A stretch of DNA of 64,000 bases from NCBI GenBank assembly GCA_002270565.1, contig NQMI01000010.1, forward strand, positions 177,074-241,073. Reading direction: 5' to 3'. Made by a program: the position numbers and the translations under genes. The DNA is from Stenocarpella maydis. Its lineage: Eukaryota; Ascomycota; Sordariomycetes; Diaporthales; Diaporthaceae. A model generated the notes under the pieces. It was not told where the DNA came from and did not search any database. It saw only the letters and a program-made list of their open reading frames with translations. Shown here piece by piece: positions 1 through 11,900 of this stretch. How positions within the stretch are numbered: position 1 is the first letter of the stretch; each line of letters starts with the position of its first letter.

Positions 1-48
1 CTGCCTATCTGTCTGTTTACCTGCCTGTTTGTCTGTCTGTCTACTAGA
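1..48. repeat. CTGT/CTGC-type simple repeat
   Basis: Imperfect tetranucleotide repeat of ctgt, ctgc and ctat units at the very edge of the window. It is low-complexity DNA with no coding content that I can support. Confidence 0.7.
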
Positions 49-59
49 GGTCCGTTTAG

Positions 60-413
60 CTATTGAATGCTCACCTCAACTGCCTGACGTACTAGTAAAT
101 TTGAGTATAACGGGAAAGATTTGTTTTGTAGATCATCTTTGGTGTTCTGCATCAAGGAATAGACATCTTCCGTGCTAGTGGACTGAGGCCAGACTTTCGA
201 CTTGGGAGTCAAATTGTTGTAAACCAGCTGAGAGGCAAACATGGCAAAACCCAACACTGATGCCTTTTGGCAGAAGATATCGGCGATTGGAGAAAATCCG
301 AACACGTTAAAGTCCTGGCTCATGATGTACACAGCTGATTTATTTCTTAATCCAATCATGAGACTCTTTTGTTTTTTCTTTTCTTTTCTTTCAAGGAACA
401 GACAGCCCTCCAT
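60..413 (-). CDS. Hypothetical 117-aa ORF upstream of the laccase relic
   Basis: Open frame of 117 codons from an ATG at 413 down to a stop at 60. The first third is lysine-rich; the middle has a hydrophobic stretch around FCQKASVLGFAMFAS. I recognise no domain. It points away from the laccase relic that starts about 115 bases to its right, so it may be an independent small gene, the end of a gene outside the window, or chance. The composition is not low-complexity, which is the only support for it being real. Confidence 0.22.
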   Translation of the reverse strand: MEGCLFLERKEKKKQKSLMIGLRNKSAVYIMSQDFNVFGFSPIADIFCQKASVLGFAMFASQLVYNNLTPKSKVWPQSTSTEDVYSLMQNTKDDLQNKSFPLYSNLLVRQAVEVSIQ

Positions 414-527
414 ACATTGGTAAACACTTAAAGACCAAACATTATATGATCAACATAGTACTGATAACAGTACGTTCAAATGATATTCTGTCACTGAGGA
501 AATAGTGATAGCCAGCTTGAGTGCAGA

Positions 528-2005
528 AGTGGCTGGTGCCACTGCCATTTATACGTCCAGGCTTGGGGCTGTGTCTTTGGCGACATTGTGATTAATGACC
601 CAGCGACAGCTAATTACAACGAAGGCCTCAAGAACGCCGTTCTTAACAACTGATATCCTGTAAGCTCTTTGTCAGCCTTCAGACACTTAGAGCCGATACA
701 TTGACAGTTTGGCGCAATAACATAGTTCTTCAAGCTTGCACTGGGGGGCTACAAACTGCAGTTAATGATCCCATCAAAGCTACCAACACCTATAATAACA
801 AAGTCCCTATTCAAAACAATTTCCAGGGTTGGGAGAGATACCGACTATGCCAAGTCAATGCTGCAGCAGACCTGCACTCCCATCTCTTGCTTGAAGTCAC
901 CCAACAAGCACACGTTGGAATTTGTTCGGCGGATTTTGTACCCATTGTACCATACCACACAACAGCTGTGTCTATTGGTATGGGCCAATGATATGGTGCG
1001 GTTGTATAGGCAAAGGATTTGAGCGAAGGGAACTTCTGGCTCCGTAGTATTCCTGAGGAGACATGATCTCTGAGCTCAATGACGGTCAATAATAATTTCC
1101 AATGTCCGACTCAGTCATCTCTTTCCACAGCAATCCAAGCTATCTTTTCACAAATGGTGACAACTCCAAGGGTATCAAGCGTTATGGCGACTCGGCAGAC
1201 GACGTGACTACCCCAGCTTGGTCCTATGCCGATTCATGTGACAACGACCCGACCAACTTGGTAAGGTTCCATACTACCTCGCTCTCAACGTGTCTGATTC
1301 ATGTGATGTTGATATCTCTTCAGAAGCCGGCCCCCAAGGGACTGAAAACGGCCTCCTCTGGACCATGTTTTATTCGGAATGGGAAATGACCCCAACGTCC
1401 TCCACTTTCTCCACAGAGAACAACACATGGGACGAGCAACGACGTCAACTGTCATCGAGCTCCCCGAAGCTGACGAATGCGTCTTACTTCGTCATCTCCT
1501 TGGTATTCGCCCCAAAGTGTCCCTTGTGCACCCTCATGGATATGACTTTCTGGGTACTTGGGCATAGCTGCGGAAAGTTCTCAAACGCGACATGGAAGGT
1601 GAACCTGGCGATCCGGCCAAGCTGAGACGTGATCATTCTGCCAGCCAGCGGATGGGTGGTGATCACTTTCAGGACCGACAACACTGGGGTAAGTGACTCG
1701 TCCCTGCCCTTGTCCCCTCAGTAAATCCGGCCAGCCCGGCCCGCCCCCTCCAGGCTTCCCCATGACTTACAATGCCCTATAAGACTAACAACAGCTGCTG
1801 TTTGCAGGAGTGGGCTGGTGCACTGCCATATATGGTGGCACGCGTCCGAAGACTTCAGCGTCCAACTCCTGGGGCGGGAAGTCTGAGATGTTGACAGCGC
1901 CCTGCGTGCTACCAACGGGACATGCGCGAACCGGGCCTCGTACGATGCAGCCCAAGACGTTGTGCAGCATGGAAAGGTGGGATTTGAGCGTGGGAAGAGT
2001 CTTGT
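528..2005 (+). pseudogene. Decayed laccase (multicopper oxidase)
   Basis: Blocks of a fungal laccase appear in order but in different frames. A WCHCHL segment followed by VFGDIVINDPATANYNE (about 530-630) matches the first cupredoxin copper motif, normally WYHSH. ADFVPIVPY and FWLRSIPEET (about 920-1065) and SYADSCDNDPTNLV (about 1220-1265) match the middle domain. HPHGYDF and VLGHSCGKFSNATW (about 1531-1605) match the HPxHLHGHxF region. ILPASG, WVVITFRTDNTG and, after a probable intron (about 1690-1808), LVHCHIWWHASEDF (about 1815-1855) match the C-terminal copper site. NGTCANRASYDA near 1915-1950 resembles the laccase tail. In-frame stops, for example TGA and TAG near 990-1004, and frameshifts break it, and the N-terminal HWHG motif is not visible. 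Living homologues are secreted copper oxidases of phenols. The identification is firm; the precise ends are not. Confidence 0.87.
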
Positions 2006-2514
2006 TTTCAGGCGGCGAGCAGTAGATATTTTCTCTTCTTTGCAAGGGCGCATGGACCCATTTAATTATGCTCAGCCCGCAGAGGCTCTTGTGCGAACGC
2101 CGGGAATTCTTCCTTTTGCGAGGTCGAATCATGAGGCACCGATGGCATGCAAAGTAGCCTCGATTTGGGAGAGTATGACAGTTGATTCTGGCAGCTCGAA
2201 TCCGTCAATCCCACAAGTCCCGTCTAGAATCTGGGCGCAGGCGACTCGGCTTAATACGTCTACATGGTATTCTTGTAGTCTCAGCCCCAGCAACTCCAAC
2301 AGGAGCTGCCGTGGTCGTTCTTCCACCAGCCCCTCGGAATTGCATGTGAGAAGTCGCTGGTTGACAGACCTGGCATCTGCCAGGTCTCGGCAAGCCTCCA
2401 TTGTTCACGCTTGACTAGCTAGGTATGTTCTACGAAGGCCAGGCGCGTCAGAGAAGGTGGATGGCATGGTGATATCAGAGGGACGGAGTATACAAGCCAG
2501 CCAGCTCAAAGATG
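2006..2514. other. No assignable gene
   Basis: An open frame of 90 codons runs on the minus strand at 2129-2401; it is leucine-rich and matches nothing I recognise. Otherwise I see no gene here. Confidence 0.4.
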
Positions 2515-2602
2515 CACAGACACACAGACACACAGACACACAGACACACAGACACACAGACACACAGACACACAGACACACACACACATATATATATATA
2601 TC
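2515..2602. repeat. (CAGACA) / (CA) / (TA) compound microsatellite
   Basis: Eight-base units of acacacag type repeat about eight times, then run into (ca)n and (ta)n. It is read as a low-complexity peptide on both strands and is not coding. Confidence 0.95.
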
Positions 2603-3870
2603 ACAGGCGACAGGTCCGGTGAGAGCCGTGCTGCATCATATCAGAAGCATCTGGGCTGGCAAAGCCTCCCATCTACCGGAGGATATCAGCAAGAGTAACA
2701 CAGACATAGGAGTCCTAGTCCGAACAGCCAACAGCTCACAAGTAGAGAACACCTACTCGAAATTCGCAAGGCCAACCCACAACTTCAGATGAGCCCCGGA
2801 TCAGACAAGCTAGGGATGGGAGGATTGTTGATCCCCCCCCCCGGCGGCCGAGAACACGGGCAGGGGAAGCCCGCAGACATGTTGGGGGTGGAACTTCCGA
2901 AGAGCCTCCCTTACCCCCCCAGGCTGTCAGCAGCGGATTTGAAACACACTCTCCCACCGCTAGGGCATCCTGGGGTGGCGGACCCCAGCGGGGCGGACAG
3001 GTGCTGGCGGTGGGTGGTGGCAGCTCTGTGTGGGCACGGCATTCATTTCTGGATTCGGGGCAGTGAAACAACTGCCAGGGCAATGGGAAAGCCATTGATA
3101 GCGAGGGCGGAGGCGATACCATCTCGGAACACCACACTGATCTAAATGTGCAACCACCATTGTTTAATACCCGGCGTCGAGCGCGCATGAGTAAAAGGAC
3201 AGACATCACGTCACGGCGTACGCATACGAAACAAGTAGATGGAGGAGCAGCTCAGAGACCGCTATATTCGTGAATTCCCTATGTCTCCTTTGAGTAGTAG
3301 TAGCAGCCTCCCTTCCCGTCGTCTACCGTGAATGTGGTCTCATTCAAGCCATATTGTGGGTGTCATAGTGCAGGTCTCCTCCCTCCGTAAAAAACGACCG
3401 AAACGAGAATTGGTCAACACCTTCTTTGCGCCAAGGTGGAAGAGGATCATCTTCCCGTGTCCCAAGAGTGATAAAAATCAAGCTGCAATGCGCCAGTTGG
3501 GATGAGGCCCGGGAGTAGCCAGTCAGGAGTGGGCGAACCCCCGGATCTCGTCCGGGGCGAAGCTAGTACACTACCATGCTTCACCCGAAAAAAGGCAGTC
3601 CCCGAAGTTGTTTATAAAGTAACTTCAAAATGTCCCACGCCATCGACCAGTGGCCGATCTGAATGTGGAAAAAAAAGTCCCGTACCCTCGTCGTTTGGTA
3701 TCGTAGGTTCGTACTGTTGTAAGCGGCGTCAAGGGTTGGGTGGTGGTGGTGGTGGTGGTGGTGGTGGTGAAATGAATTTGGTCAAGAGGAGGTCTGTAGA
3801 ATCGAAAGCCCTTGCAAGACGCACTCAACCAGGAGGTGTTTTGATGTGGCCAATGGAGAGCGTTGATGGA
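2603..3870. other. Intergenic, no gene seen
   Basis: GC-rich spacer between the microsatellite and the small serine-rich gene. It contains a (ggt)n tract at 3739-3769 in the probable 3' flank of the gene that follows. The longest frames here read as low-complexity proline/glycine peptides and look spurious. Confidence 0.5.
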
Positions 3871-4158
3871 CTACAGGGAGGCGAAGCGCTCCTCCATGCT
3901 GCCGAAGAAGACCACAGGCCTTGGCTCGAGGATCTTGAGCTCTGATCCGAATGTCCGGTGCTCCTCCTCCAGGTCCATGATTGAGGGCTGGCGGAAGATG
4001 ACGCTGTTGATGGACGAGGCAGCCGAGGCCGAGGAGGTGTTGGAGGCATAAGAGTTCCGGCTGGAGCTGGTTGATGTCCTGCGGTAGGAGAAGCGCGATC
4101 GTGAGCCCGCGGAGGGGGCGAAGCGAGTGTTGACGGGTTGGAAGCCGAAAGAGTCCAT
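3871..4158 (-). CDS. Small Ser-rich conserved-looking hypothetical protein (95 aa)
   Basis: The start ATG is at 4158 and the stop TAG at 3871, giving 95 residues in one exon. The N-terminal half is basic and Ser/Arg/Asn-rich. The C-terminal third is better ordered, with a DLEEEHRTFGSELKILEP segment followed by RPVVFFGSMEERF. That ordered tail, a methionine start with a clean upstream leader and the contrast with the surrounding low-complexity frames argue for a real gene. I know no function. There is no signal peptide or membrane segment. The low-complexity first half suggests a disordered, possibly phosphorylated region (inference). Confidence 0.6.
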   Translation of the reverse strand: MDSFGFQPVNTRFAPSAGSRSRFSYRRTSTSSSRNSYASNTSSASAASSINSVIFRQPSIMDLEEEHRTFGSELKILEPRPVVFFGSMEERFASL

Positions 4159-5634
4159 TGTTTGCGGTTGAGAGGGGAACAGCGGTGAGGACAGGTGTGG
4201 TTATTGCTGGAGGGTTTCCCGGAGCCTTTCGAAGCTGTGCAGACCAAGGTTGCGGGTTTGACGACGGACTGGGTTGTCGGAGGAGAGAGAGCTGGGGAGG
4301 GAGGATTATTAAGGTGTGCGGATAACGCAGCTAGGCTCAGCCTGATGGGGAGTATATGTGTTTAATAATGCCACGTCGGTGGGAGCGAGAGACTTGGAGT
4401 GAAGCTAGATTTTATCTAAGAAGCGAGCGAACGATCTGGTCCGTGTGTAGATCAAAAGAAGTGGGCGCGGTGGATGCCAGAGCCAGGGGGTGCACGCGGA
4501 GAATTATCGAGTCGCCGTCAACGGACACACCACATTAATTGCGTACGACGAGGTGGGAGCTTAGGTTGGGGGGAGCTGCGGGAGGTAGATTGAGGGGCCC
4601 CTAAATGGGGATCCGGGCGTTTGTGAGGCTTTAAGTATTATATGAAGCCAGGAGTTGAGGGAAGGGAGGGGTGGGCTGTCGACACAGGCTCACAGGCAGA
4701 CAAGGGCGACGGGGGTGAGGCTGCGACGAGCGACCTGGGACTGGCAGGGGAGGGCCAGGGGAAACTCGAGGTCCTCAAACCGAGGGAAGGTGGGCCTCGT
4801 CGATGTCTTGTCCCTGGGCTAAACCGGAAATAGAAGCAGGAACCACGGACGACCCGGACAGGTGATAGGCGATGCCGCAGAAGCTGCAGCCACGGGGGTA
4901 GTGTGCTATGGTGGTGTGCTATGGTGGTGTATTGAGTCTTGTGCTGGCGGGCCTGGGGGCATCCGGGGCGGAGTGGCCTGTTGCACAAGTGCCCAGAGGC
5001 CCGATGCAGCAGGCAGGAGGCTTGATAAGAGGTCCTCTGCCCGGCGGTGGGGCGAGGGCATCCAGTATGGTTACTACCTAGTGCAGGTTTACGGAGTAGG
5101 ATAGGTGTTTGGTTGGCCGAGAAGGCGGGACTTTGTGAAGCAAGGCCACGTAGCGAGGGCAAAAGGGCGGGCGAGGTCACGACGACGCTGACGGCGGCGG
5201 TGGTGCTGGTCGGCCAGGGGTATTGCGTGCCAGCGTGCGTGATGGCACAGCAAGGAGACGAGTTGATGTGCATACACACACAGCATAGCACAACCGAGGC
5301 GAGGCGAGGCGAGGCAATGGGCCGGCCGTTGGACCTGGGCTGCCGTCTTGGGTGGATAGGGCAATGCGGATAATGCCACCTGCTCCTTGCCTAGTACTAA
5401 TAATTAATAGTGTTTGTTCTCTGTCAGCCATGTGTGTGCACATCTGCCGCATGCGGTGACTAATGGCAACAGGGAGACACACACACAGAGTCTCGTCTCA
5501 CTGCCCCTAGAAAGGGAACCAACCACCCGAGGCCCGGGTCATGATGATGGTGTGTGTCGCAGTGGGAAAGCCATTGAGGCCATACCAAGCCACGCGTGCC
5601 ACAACAACCACCGTGTAACCCGCACGCAGACACA

Positions 5635-5685
5635 GCATGGCATGCATGGCATGCATGGCACGCATGCATGCTTGCATGCTTGCAG
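5635..5685. repeat. CATGCATGG / GCATGCTT short tandem repeat
   Basis: About 50 bases built from overlapping palindromic gcatgc units, with spacing drifting from catggcatg to gcttgcatg. Each unit is its own reverse complement, so the block could fold locally. There is no coding content. Confidence 0.85.
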
Positions 5686-5866
5686 TTGTGCGCAGGATCA
5701 ACCAAAGTGCGGTAGCCCAGACAGGCTTGACTGGTCTCGGTCTTGTCTGGTGTCTGGTGTGTGTGCCCACGGGCCGACGGGCCCTCGTCTGACTGGTACC
5801 ATTGGGATTCGTTACATAACGTACATGATGGAAGATAGCTGCAAATGCGCACGCAGGCATCTAATA

Positions 5867-5888
5867 AGCCAGCCAGCCAGCCAGCCAG
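5867..5888. repeat. (AGCC)n microsatellite
   Basis: About five tandem agcc units, followed directly by a ttggctgg stretch that is the inverted copy of the repeat unit. A similar ccag array occurs at 20086-20114. Confidence 0.9.
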
Positions 5889-8115
5889 TTGGCTGGTGAT
5901 GCGGCAATCGAACGTGGGCCGAAAAGCATACAGGCGGGCGGGCAGGCCATGAGACAAGCTCTTGTCTGGCCTGGGTTCGAGATGCCTGCTGCCTTCTGCC
6001 TCGTGCGCGCGGCGGCCGCCTTTTGGTCTATGCCGTCGTCTCTTGTCATGCCGTCCTGGCCCTTGGTTCGTCCAGACTGCTGGCGACATTCGCCCCCAAT
6101 GCTCGGCACCTACGGAGTACCTAGGCATGCGGCTGTCTCACCGACCGACGCGCCAGCGGTAGTCGTTGGGGGCCACCAAGAAAGAACTCGCCTGTCGCAG
6201 CAGTCTGGACGAGGCTCACCTGGCTGGGCTCTGGTCTGCTGGTTTGGCACGCGAGGTCTTGCGGGAGGGCCTGGAGAGCTTGAGCTGCATGGTCGCCAGG
6301 CAGCGCTGCCGGCCTGTTGGAGGTCGGGTCTCGGATCTTGTACTGTGCGCCTGACTCTGATATGGAATGCGGGTACCAAGGACAGGTACACAGGACATGT
6401 GCCGGCGGGCCAGGGGCTGCTTGACTGGGTGGCTGAGGGAGGCATGAACGGTCGCCACCCCATTCTCTTGGCCTGTGTTTCACCTTGACTGCATGAGCCA
6501 GACGAGCAACATAGAAGCCCCTTCTGGCCTTCTGGAACTATTTGACACAAGAGACGCATCCCAGCCCGTCCCAGCCCTCCTTCTCCTTCTCAGACATTTA
6601 CTATTACCCAGGTGGTGTAGCCTGTCCTCCTCCGGCACGTCGCACATGCAACCAACACTGGTCCCCCCGAGCTCAGGCGAAACGGGTCCGGACAGAGACA
6701 GTCATCACCGCCTGCCTCGTCGGTCAGCACACCTCCAGCCTCGCAACACGAGCTGCTCCCTGACGCCTGCACATCACATCACATCACACCATCACCGCCC
6801 AGTCAGGTGTGTCATGTGGCCGCTGTACGGTGCTGGGTAAATCTGTGGCATTTCCCCAGCATCTACTGCACATTATCTGCTCCATCTTCACCGGGGTCAA
6901 GGGGTCGTTCGCCTAGCAGGCCCCGGTAAGGTCTGGTTCTGTACTCCGTATCAGACCCAGCAAGATACAAGACGCAGCCCGGGTATCCTGAAGCCAGTCG
7001 CTTGCCTCAGACCAGCAACGGCTCCGCGCCGCAGGATACGAGGTCCTCAACCCCCGATAAACGGTTCGCCAGAGCTCCTTCACACACGGCTCAGCTGCGC
7101 TTGTTTCCTCGGACCGCCAGCTCGAGGCAAGATGCCCAGCCGCAGCATTCGTCCGGCGACCCCCCTCTCCCGGTGGGAAAGCTTACACCCTGACCCATCA
7201 TCGTCTCGCCGTGGCCGGGCAAACTTTGACAGATTAGAGATCGCCCCCCCCCCCACCTGCGAACAGGCTGAGGCTCCGGCGGACTGGTCTCTTGGCTTTC
7301 CTTTTGCCTCTCTACAACGCAAAGTTATCACGTACTGTGCAGTGGCACTGCCTTCCTGCAGGGACCGTCCCAAAGAAGCATACCCGAAATAGCAGCAGCA
7401 GCTACAAGTGGATGCGTACGTTACATGCGCATGCACGCACATGTTTGTTGCGTATATGTGTGTGCGTCGTACCGAGTTAGTCACCCTCTCACCCTCCCAC
7501 ACCGCAGGCCCCACAGACGCACACGCGCACCCCAGGTGCTCGGAACAAAAGGTGACGGCTCGGTTGACGTGCAGGTGAGACTTGTTTGTAAGACTTGGCA
7601 GGCCCTGCTTTGTGGGACGGTGGCCCTCTCGTCACTCTCCCGTCACGGTCGCCGGGCGACACACGCGTAGTCTTAACCAGCATAGTGTGTACCGTACGTC
7701 ATCCGGTATAAGTCACCACCACCAATTTACATAGCACACGGCAGAGGACTCGTGCGGGCGTCGTAACAAGGTGGACACAGCACGCATGAATGATATCGCC
7801 GCTCAGCTCGTCATGGTAGAGCTGGGTGTGCGTTTCCGCCGGTACTGTATAGGCATGGATCGTACGCGCGAGCCAAGTATAAAACGTAGTCGCGTGTATA
7901 CAAAGTACCGGTGGACCGATATAGTATGCCACCAAACTATCCACGACGCCGGCCAGCCCACTGAACGAATTGTGTGAGATAGATGAACAAGGCTGAAAAA
8001 GGGCCCCGTTTTCTCTACCACCCAGACAAGCATTGTTTAATAAACGATGCTTTAGGTAGTCTACTCTTTGCTTCTGGAAATAGTAAACTTGCACCGGTTT
8101 TGCCGAATCGATGGC

Positions 8116-8138
8116 CACACACACACACACACACACAC
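8116..8138. repeat. (CA)n microsatellite
   Basis: About eleven ca dinucleotides in the spacer downstream of cch1. Confidence 0.95.
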
Positions 8139-8966
8139 GAACAGGAACACCTGGAAATAGTTTTCCTGTTTTATGTAGGGAGGTTTGTGTTATAGTCGCA
8201 ACCAACAGGGCACGAAACAAACAAGAAAAAGAAAAAGTGCCGATCCGATGCGATGCCATCGGCTGGCTGTTCGCCAAGTTTTGTTGTCTTGTCATGGGGA
8301 AAAAGCCAAATATTGTCGCGCTCGGGCGTGGATGCTCGGCTGAGTCACTCCGGTGGCTTGACCTGCTGTAAGTGGATGGGACAAGATGCCCTCCCTGGTC
8401 CCATCGCCGTTGGCCTATGTTGGGCGCCCTTCATAAGCAGCATCCTCGATTAGAAGACATCATCCATGAGGCTAGGAATACAGATGTTCCCCGTCTCTTG
8501 ATTGTTTATCATTATGTTCCGTAGAACCTACTCTCCTTCCTTCTATCTTACCACACTTCCTGTATCTATGTAGATATCCACATGTTTGCTCCTCCGCCGA
8601 ACTTTAGCATCCCTGTGGGGAGATATGCACAACCATGCTTGCTTCGCCTCGCTCAGTCGAAACACACAAAAGATTAGGACAGACAATAATTCAAGGGTAG
8701 GTCGCCGCCCGAGGGAACTTCTTTTCCCCATTCCCAAACCGTTCAAAACGCCGTTGTAGTAGTACTCCTCCATTCTCGCAATGCAAGGGGCGTGTAAACT
8801 CGCCTGGCTTTCGCAAGGGCGGAACGTACAGTGGCAGCCAAGCCGGCCTCCCTGCTCTCCGTTGTTCCTAATCTCCTTTCCCAATGTGTTACCTTCCCTC
8901 CATTCCTATTCCTTGATCCCATTAATCTTCCTCCCAGTGAGCACGATCTGGGTTCACTCATGCTCA

Positions 8967-11900
8967 TTACCACCCAGACTTCTTCTTCGAGCTCTTCGAG
9001 GTCGCGCTGCGCCTGATACTCGCCATCCAGATGGAGTCGTCGAGGATCTGACTCATCTGGATCGGGCTCACGGCGCTGTTGCTCCTGCTGTTACGCCTGC
9101 TGTTGGCCGCCGAGCTGTTGGCCGACCCGCCGCCGGGCTGCAGCTCGAAGCTGAAGGCCGAGTGCGTCGACTGGTGCGCGTCGCTGCGCGCCGAGCTGCC
9201 GGCCTCGCCCACCCGCGGCATGCTCAGCGGGTGCACGCCGCCGGTGCCGTCGAAGTTGGTCTGCAGCGCCAGGTCCGTGCTCACGCCAGACCACGTCTTG
9301 TGGCTGGCTGCCCCGCCGCCGCCGCTGTTGCGGGCCTCGTTGGGGCTCAGGAACGCGGCGCCCGTGCCAGAGGGCGAGAGAAAGCCCCCTGAGCCAGGCG
9401 TCGATGGGCTTTGTGGCCCGTAAGGGTTCGGAAGGAGAGAAGAGGACGTCTTCCTCTTTTCTCGCTCCTCTTCGTCGTCTACAAGGATGTCTGGCAGGTC
9501 CAGCTGGGGTACTGCCGTCATACGTGCAGCCCTCTTGCGATCCATGTGCCGCTTGAACTGCCGTGCATAGTACCTATCGAGGAAACATTAGGATCCGAGT
9601 ACAGCCATGTTGAGACACCGGGATAACTTACATTGTGTCGAAAAAGCCGACGACCACACGACGACGAACTTCCTCCTCGATGCGTTGGAGACGTGCCCGG
9701 CGACGCAAGAATTCCTCGAGACTGTAGCATAAATGTTAGTCGGCGGGACATTGATAGTTTACACGTATGCTGTGACTCACCGAAGACTCTTGCTGTCGTT
9801 GATAATGTTGTAGTGAGCCAAAATCATGAGCACAGTAGTGAATGAGATGCCCTTGTCCGGGTCGGCAGAGACCATGACCTCTTCATAGAAGACGTTGTAC
9901 CTTCTGCGTCTCTCTCGCACCGCCTCGATGTCAATTCGGTCCAGCCTGTTATTCAGCTTCTGAAGATTGGCAAGACCATGGGCGCTTGTCGAAGAGATGG
10001 ATTGGTGCCGCGATGATGGCACCTCGTTTCCAACATCATCAAGAATTTGCCTCACAGAATCATCATGCGAATAAATCCGCATCTCGAACACGCCGGAAAG
10101 CTCTCCCAGCAGGCGAGGGAAAGCCTCTTTGCTAATGTGCCCTGTGCCATGGGGGTCGACCGACCTCCAGGCCTCCTTGAAGCGGCGAATCTCCTCGCGG
10201 TCGACGGCAGACAGCCCACTCGATCGCTGGTACACGTACGAGAAACTCTCGTAAATGAGCGACACGAACAAGTTGACGAAGATGTACATGCTGAGGATGT
10301 TCCACAATATGAAAAGCACCCTGGCCCATGCAGCGCTGCCGCAGTCGCTTGAATAGAAGTCGTCACTCTCGACGCACAAAGGCGGCTCAATGCAGGCATA
10401 GTCCTCCATGATCTGATTCCAACCCTCGCCGACAGACATGCGGAATAGCAGGATTAGCGCATTCGGCACAGTGCGGAAGTTGACCTGGGTGGTCTCCTGG
10501 GACCCGAACCGCGTCAAGCTAAACGTCTGCGTCAGAGCAATGGCAAAGACCAAGAAGAAGACGAGCCAGGTTGCCAGTAGATTGCCGATTGTCGTCAGAC
10601 TAGCTGCTGCCGTTTTGAAGAGCTGGTCCAAAGCGTCGTTGCGGGGGATGAGCAGGAACACAATTGCAACAAGGAAGAACTTGTGCAACTGCACGAAAGT
10701 GTCTTCCCTGGGCGAGACGAGGAAGAGGATCGTGGTCGCAAAGGCACCGAAAACAACGACCAGTGAGTACATGTCCCAAGAACTCTTTCTGAAGCGCGGC
10801 CAACCCAGACCAAACACACGGATTGCACTGTTCGCCATGTAGATTAGTATGAACAAGAAGAATATCGCATCCCTGGTGTTGGTCCACCATTCTGGCTCCT
10901 GATAGAACTCGACTAGAAGCAGCAGCAGATGGAGACAAAGGACTACCGTGATGGTGGTGTACCATTTGCCTTTCTTCTCGATCGCGCGCTTGTGACACCA
11001 TTTCTTCCAACTCTGATTGGAGTCATCATAAGACGTCTTAGAAGGGGAGATTTGGCGGAGGCGTTTGCGCAACTCGAGCCACGACCGTTGCTCTGTCGTC
11101 AGATATGCCACGCCGGTCTGTTCCGTGTAGTTTCGCATGAAGACGGAGATGAACAGCGTAAGCACGAAAACCGTGCCCAAGAGGTTGTAGATGATGAAGA
11201 ACACGGCGTTGCCCTGTGCGACTCCGAAGACGGGTTGGCTGCCGACTCCCACAATGGACTGGGCCGCGAAGGAGACATCAATCCATCCCTCTTGACTGAC
11301 AATCTGAAACAGGATGAACAGCGAAGAGCCAAAGTCATCAAAGCTGTAGTAAGGGTTCTGGGCAACTCGGGGAGCCAGCACGTTCCAGTTATATGGAGTG
11401 CTATTGAATTCACCGAAGCAGTCAAGGAGGTACTCGCCTGCGTTATCGTCGTTGCAGGTGACGAATTTTCCCATGAACAAGTTGGTCCCGTAGATTGCGA
11501 ATGGAATAATCAGCGAAAGTGACACGAAGGCCGCGCTGGCAATCTTCCACCACCCAATCACGATCAAAGAGTGGAAGGTGTCACGGGCACTGTCACTGAC
11601 ATTGAGTAGCCGCAAAGCCCTGAGGGCCTTAAAGGCGCCAACAGCTCGAGACACGGCTCCATCATTTGTAAAGAGCGTGATGACGTTGATCCAGAGTGTG
11701 ATCAAGACCACGGCGTCAATGATTCCCCAGGAGCTGCGGAAATACGCGTTCGGGGTCCAGAAGAATCCATCTGCGATGACCTTGATGAGGGCTTCAGCGC
11801 TGAACAGGGTGGCGAAGGCCATGTCGGTCCAGACGAACCAATTCTCAACGCTAAACTCGTGGGTTTCGAAGTACTCCTTCTGGTATAATGGCGTGGTGAC

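Larger units (their letters stand above)
4159..8966. other. Long GC-rich intergenic spacer with microsatellites
   Basis: Almost 5 kb with no frame that reads like a folded protein. The longest minus-strand frames (4638-5291, 5460-6128 and 7699-8295) are dominated by Cys, His and Pro low-complexity runs and are probably chance products of GC-rich or repeated DNA. Simple repeats are dense: catgcatgg-type units near 5635-5685, (agcc)n at 5867-5888, and (ca)n at 8116-8138. Part of the right end probably serves as the cch1 3' untranslated region. Confidence 0.55.

Noticed and set aside
2405..2587. Cys/Val repeat peptide over the CAGACA microsatellite
   Set aside because: A direct translation of the tandem repeat, not a gene.
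4638..8295. Long minus-strand open frames (217, 222 and 198 codons)
   Set aside because: They are dominated by Cys/His/Pro/Arg low complexity, overlap microsatellites, have shadow frames of similar length and no recognisable folds.
9079..9423. Leucine- and proline-rich ORFs opposite cch1
   Set aside because: Antisense shadows of the cch1 last exon.
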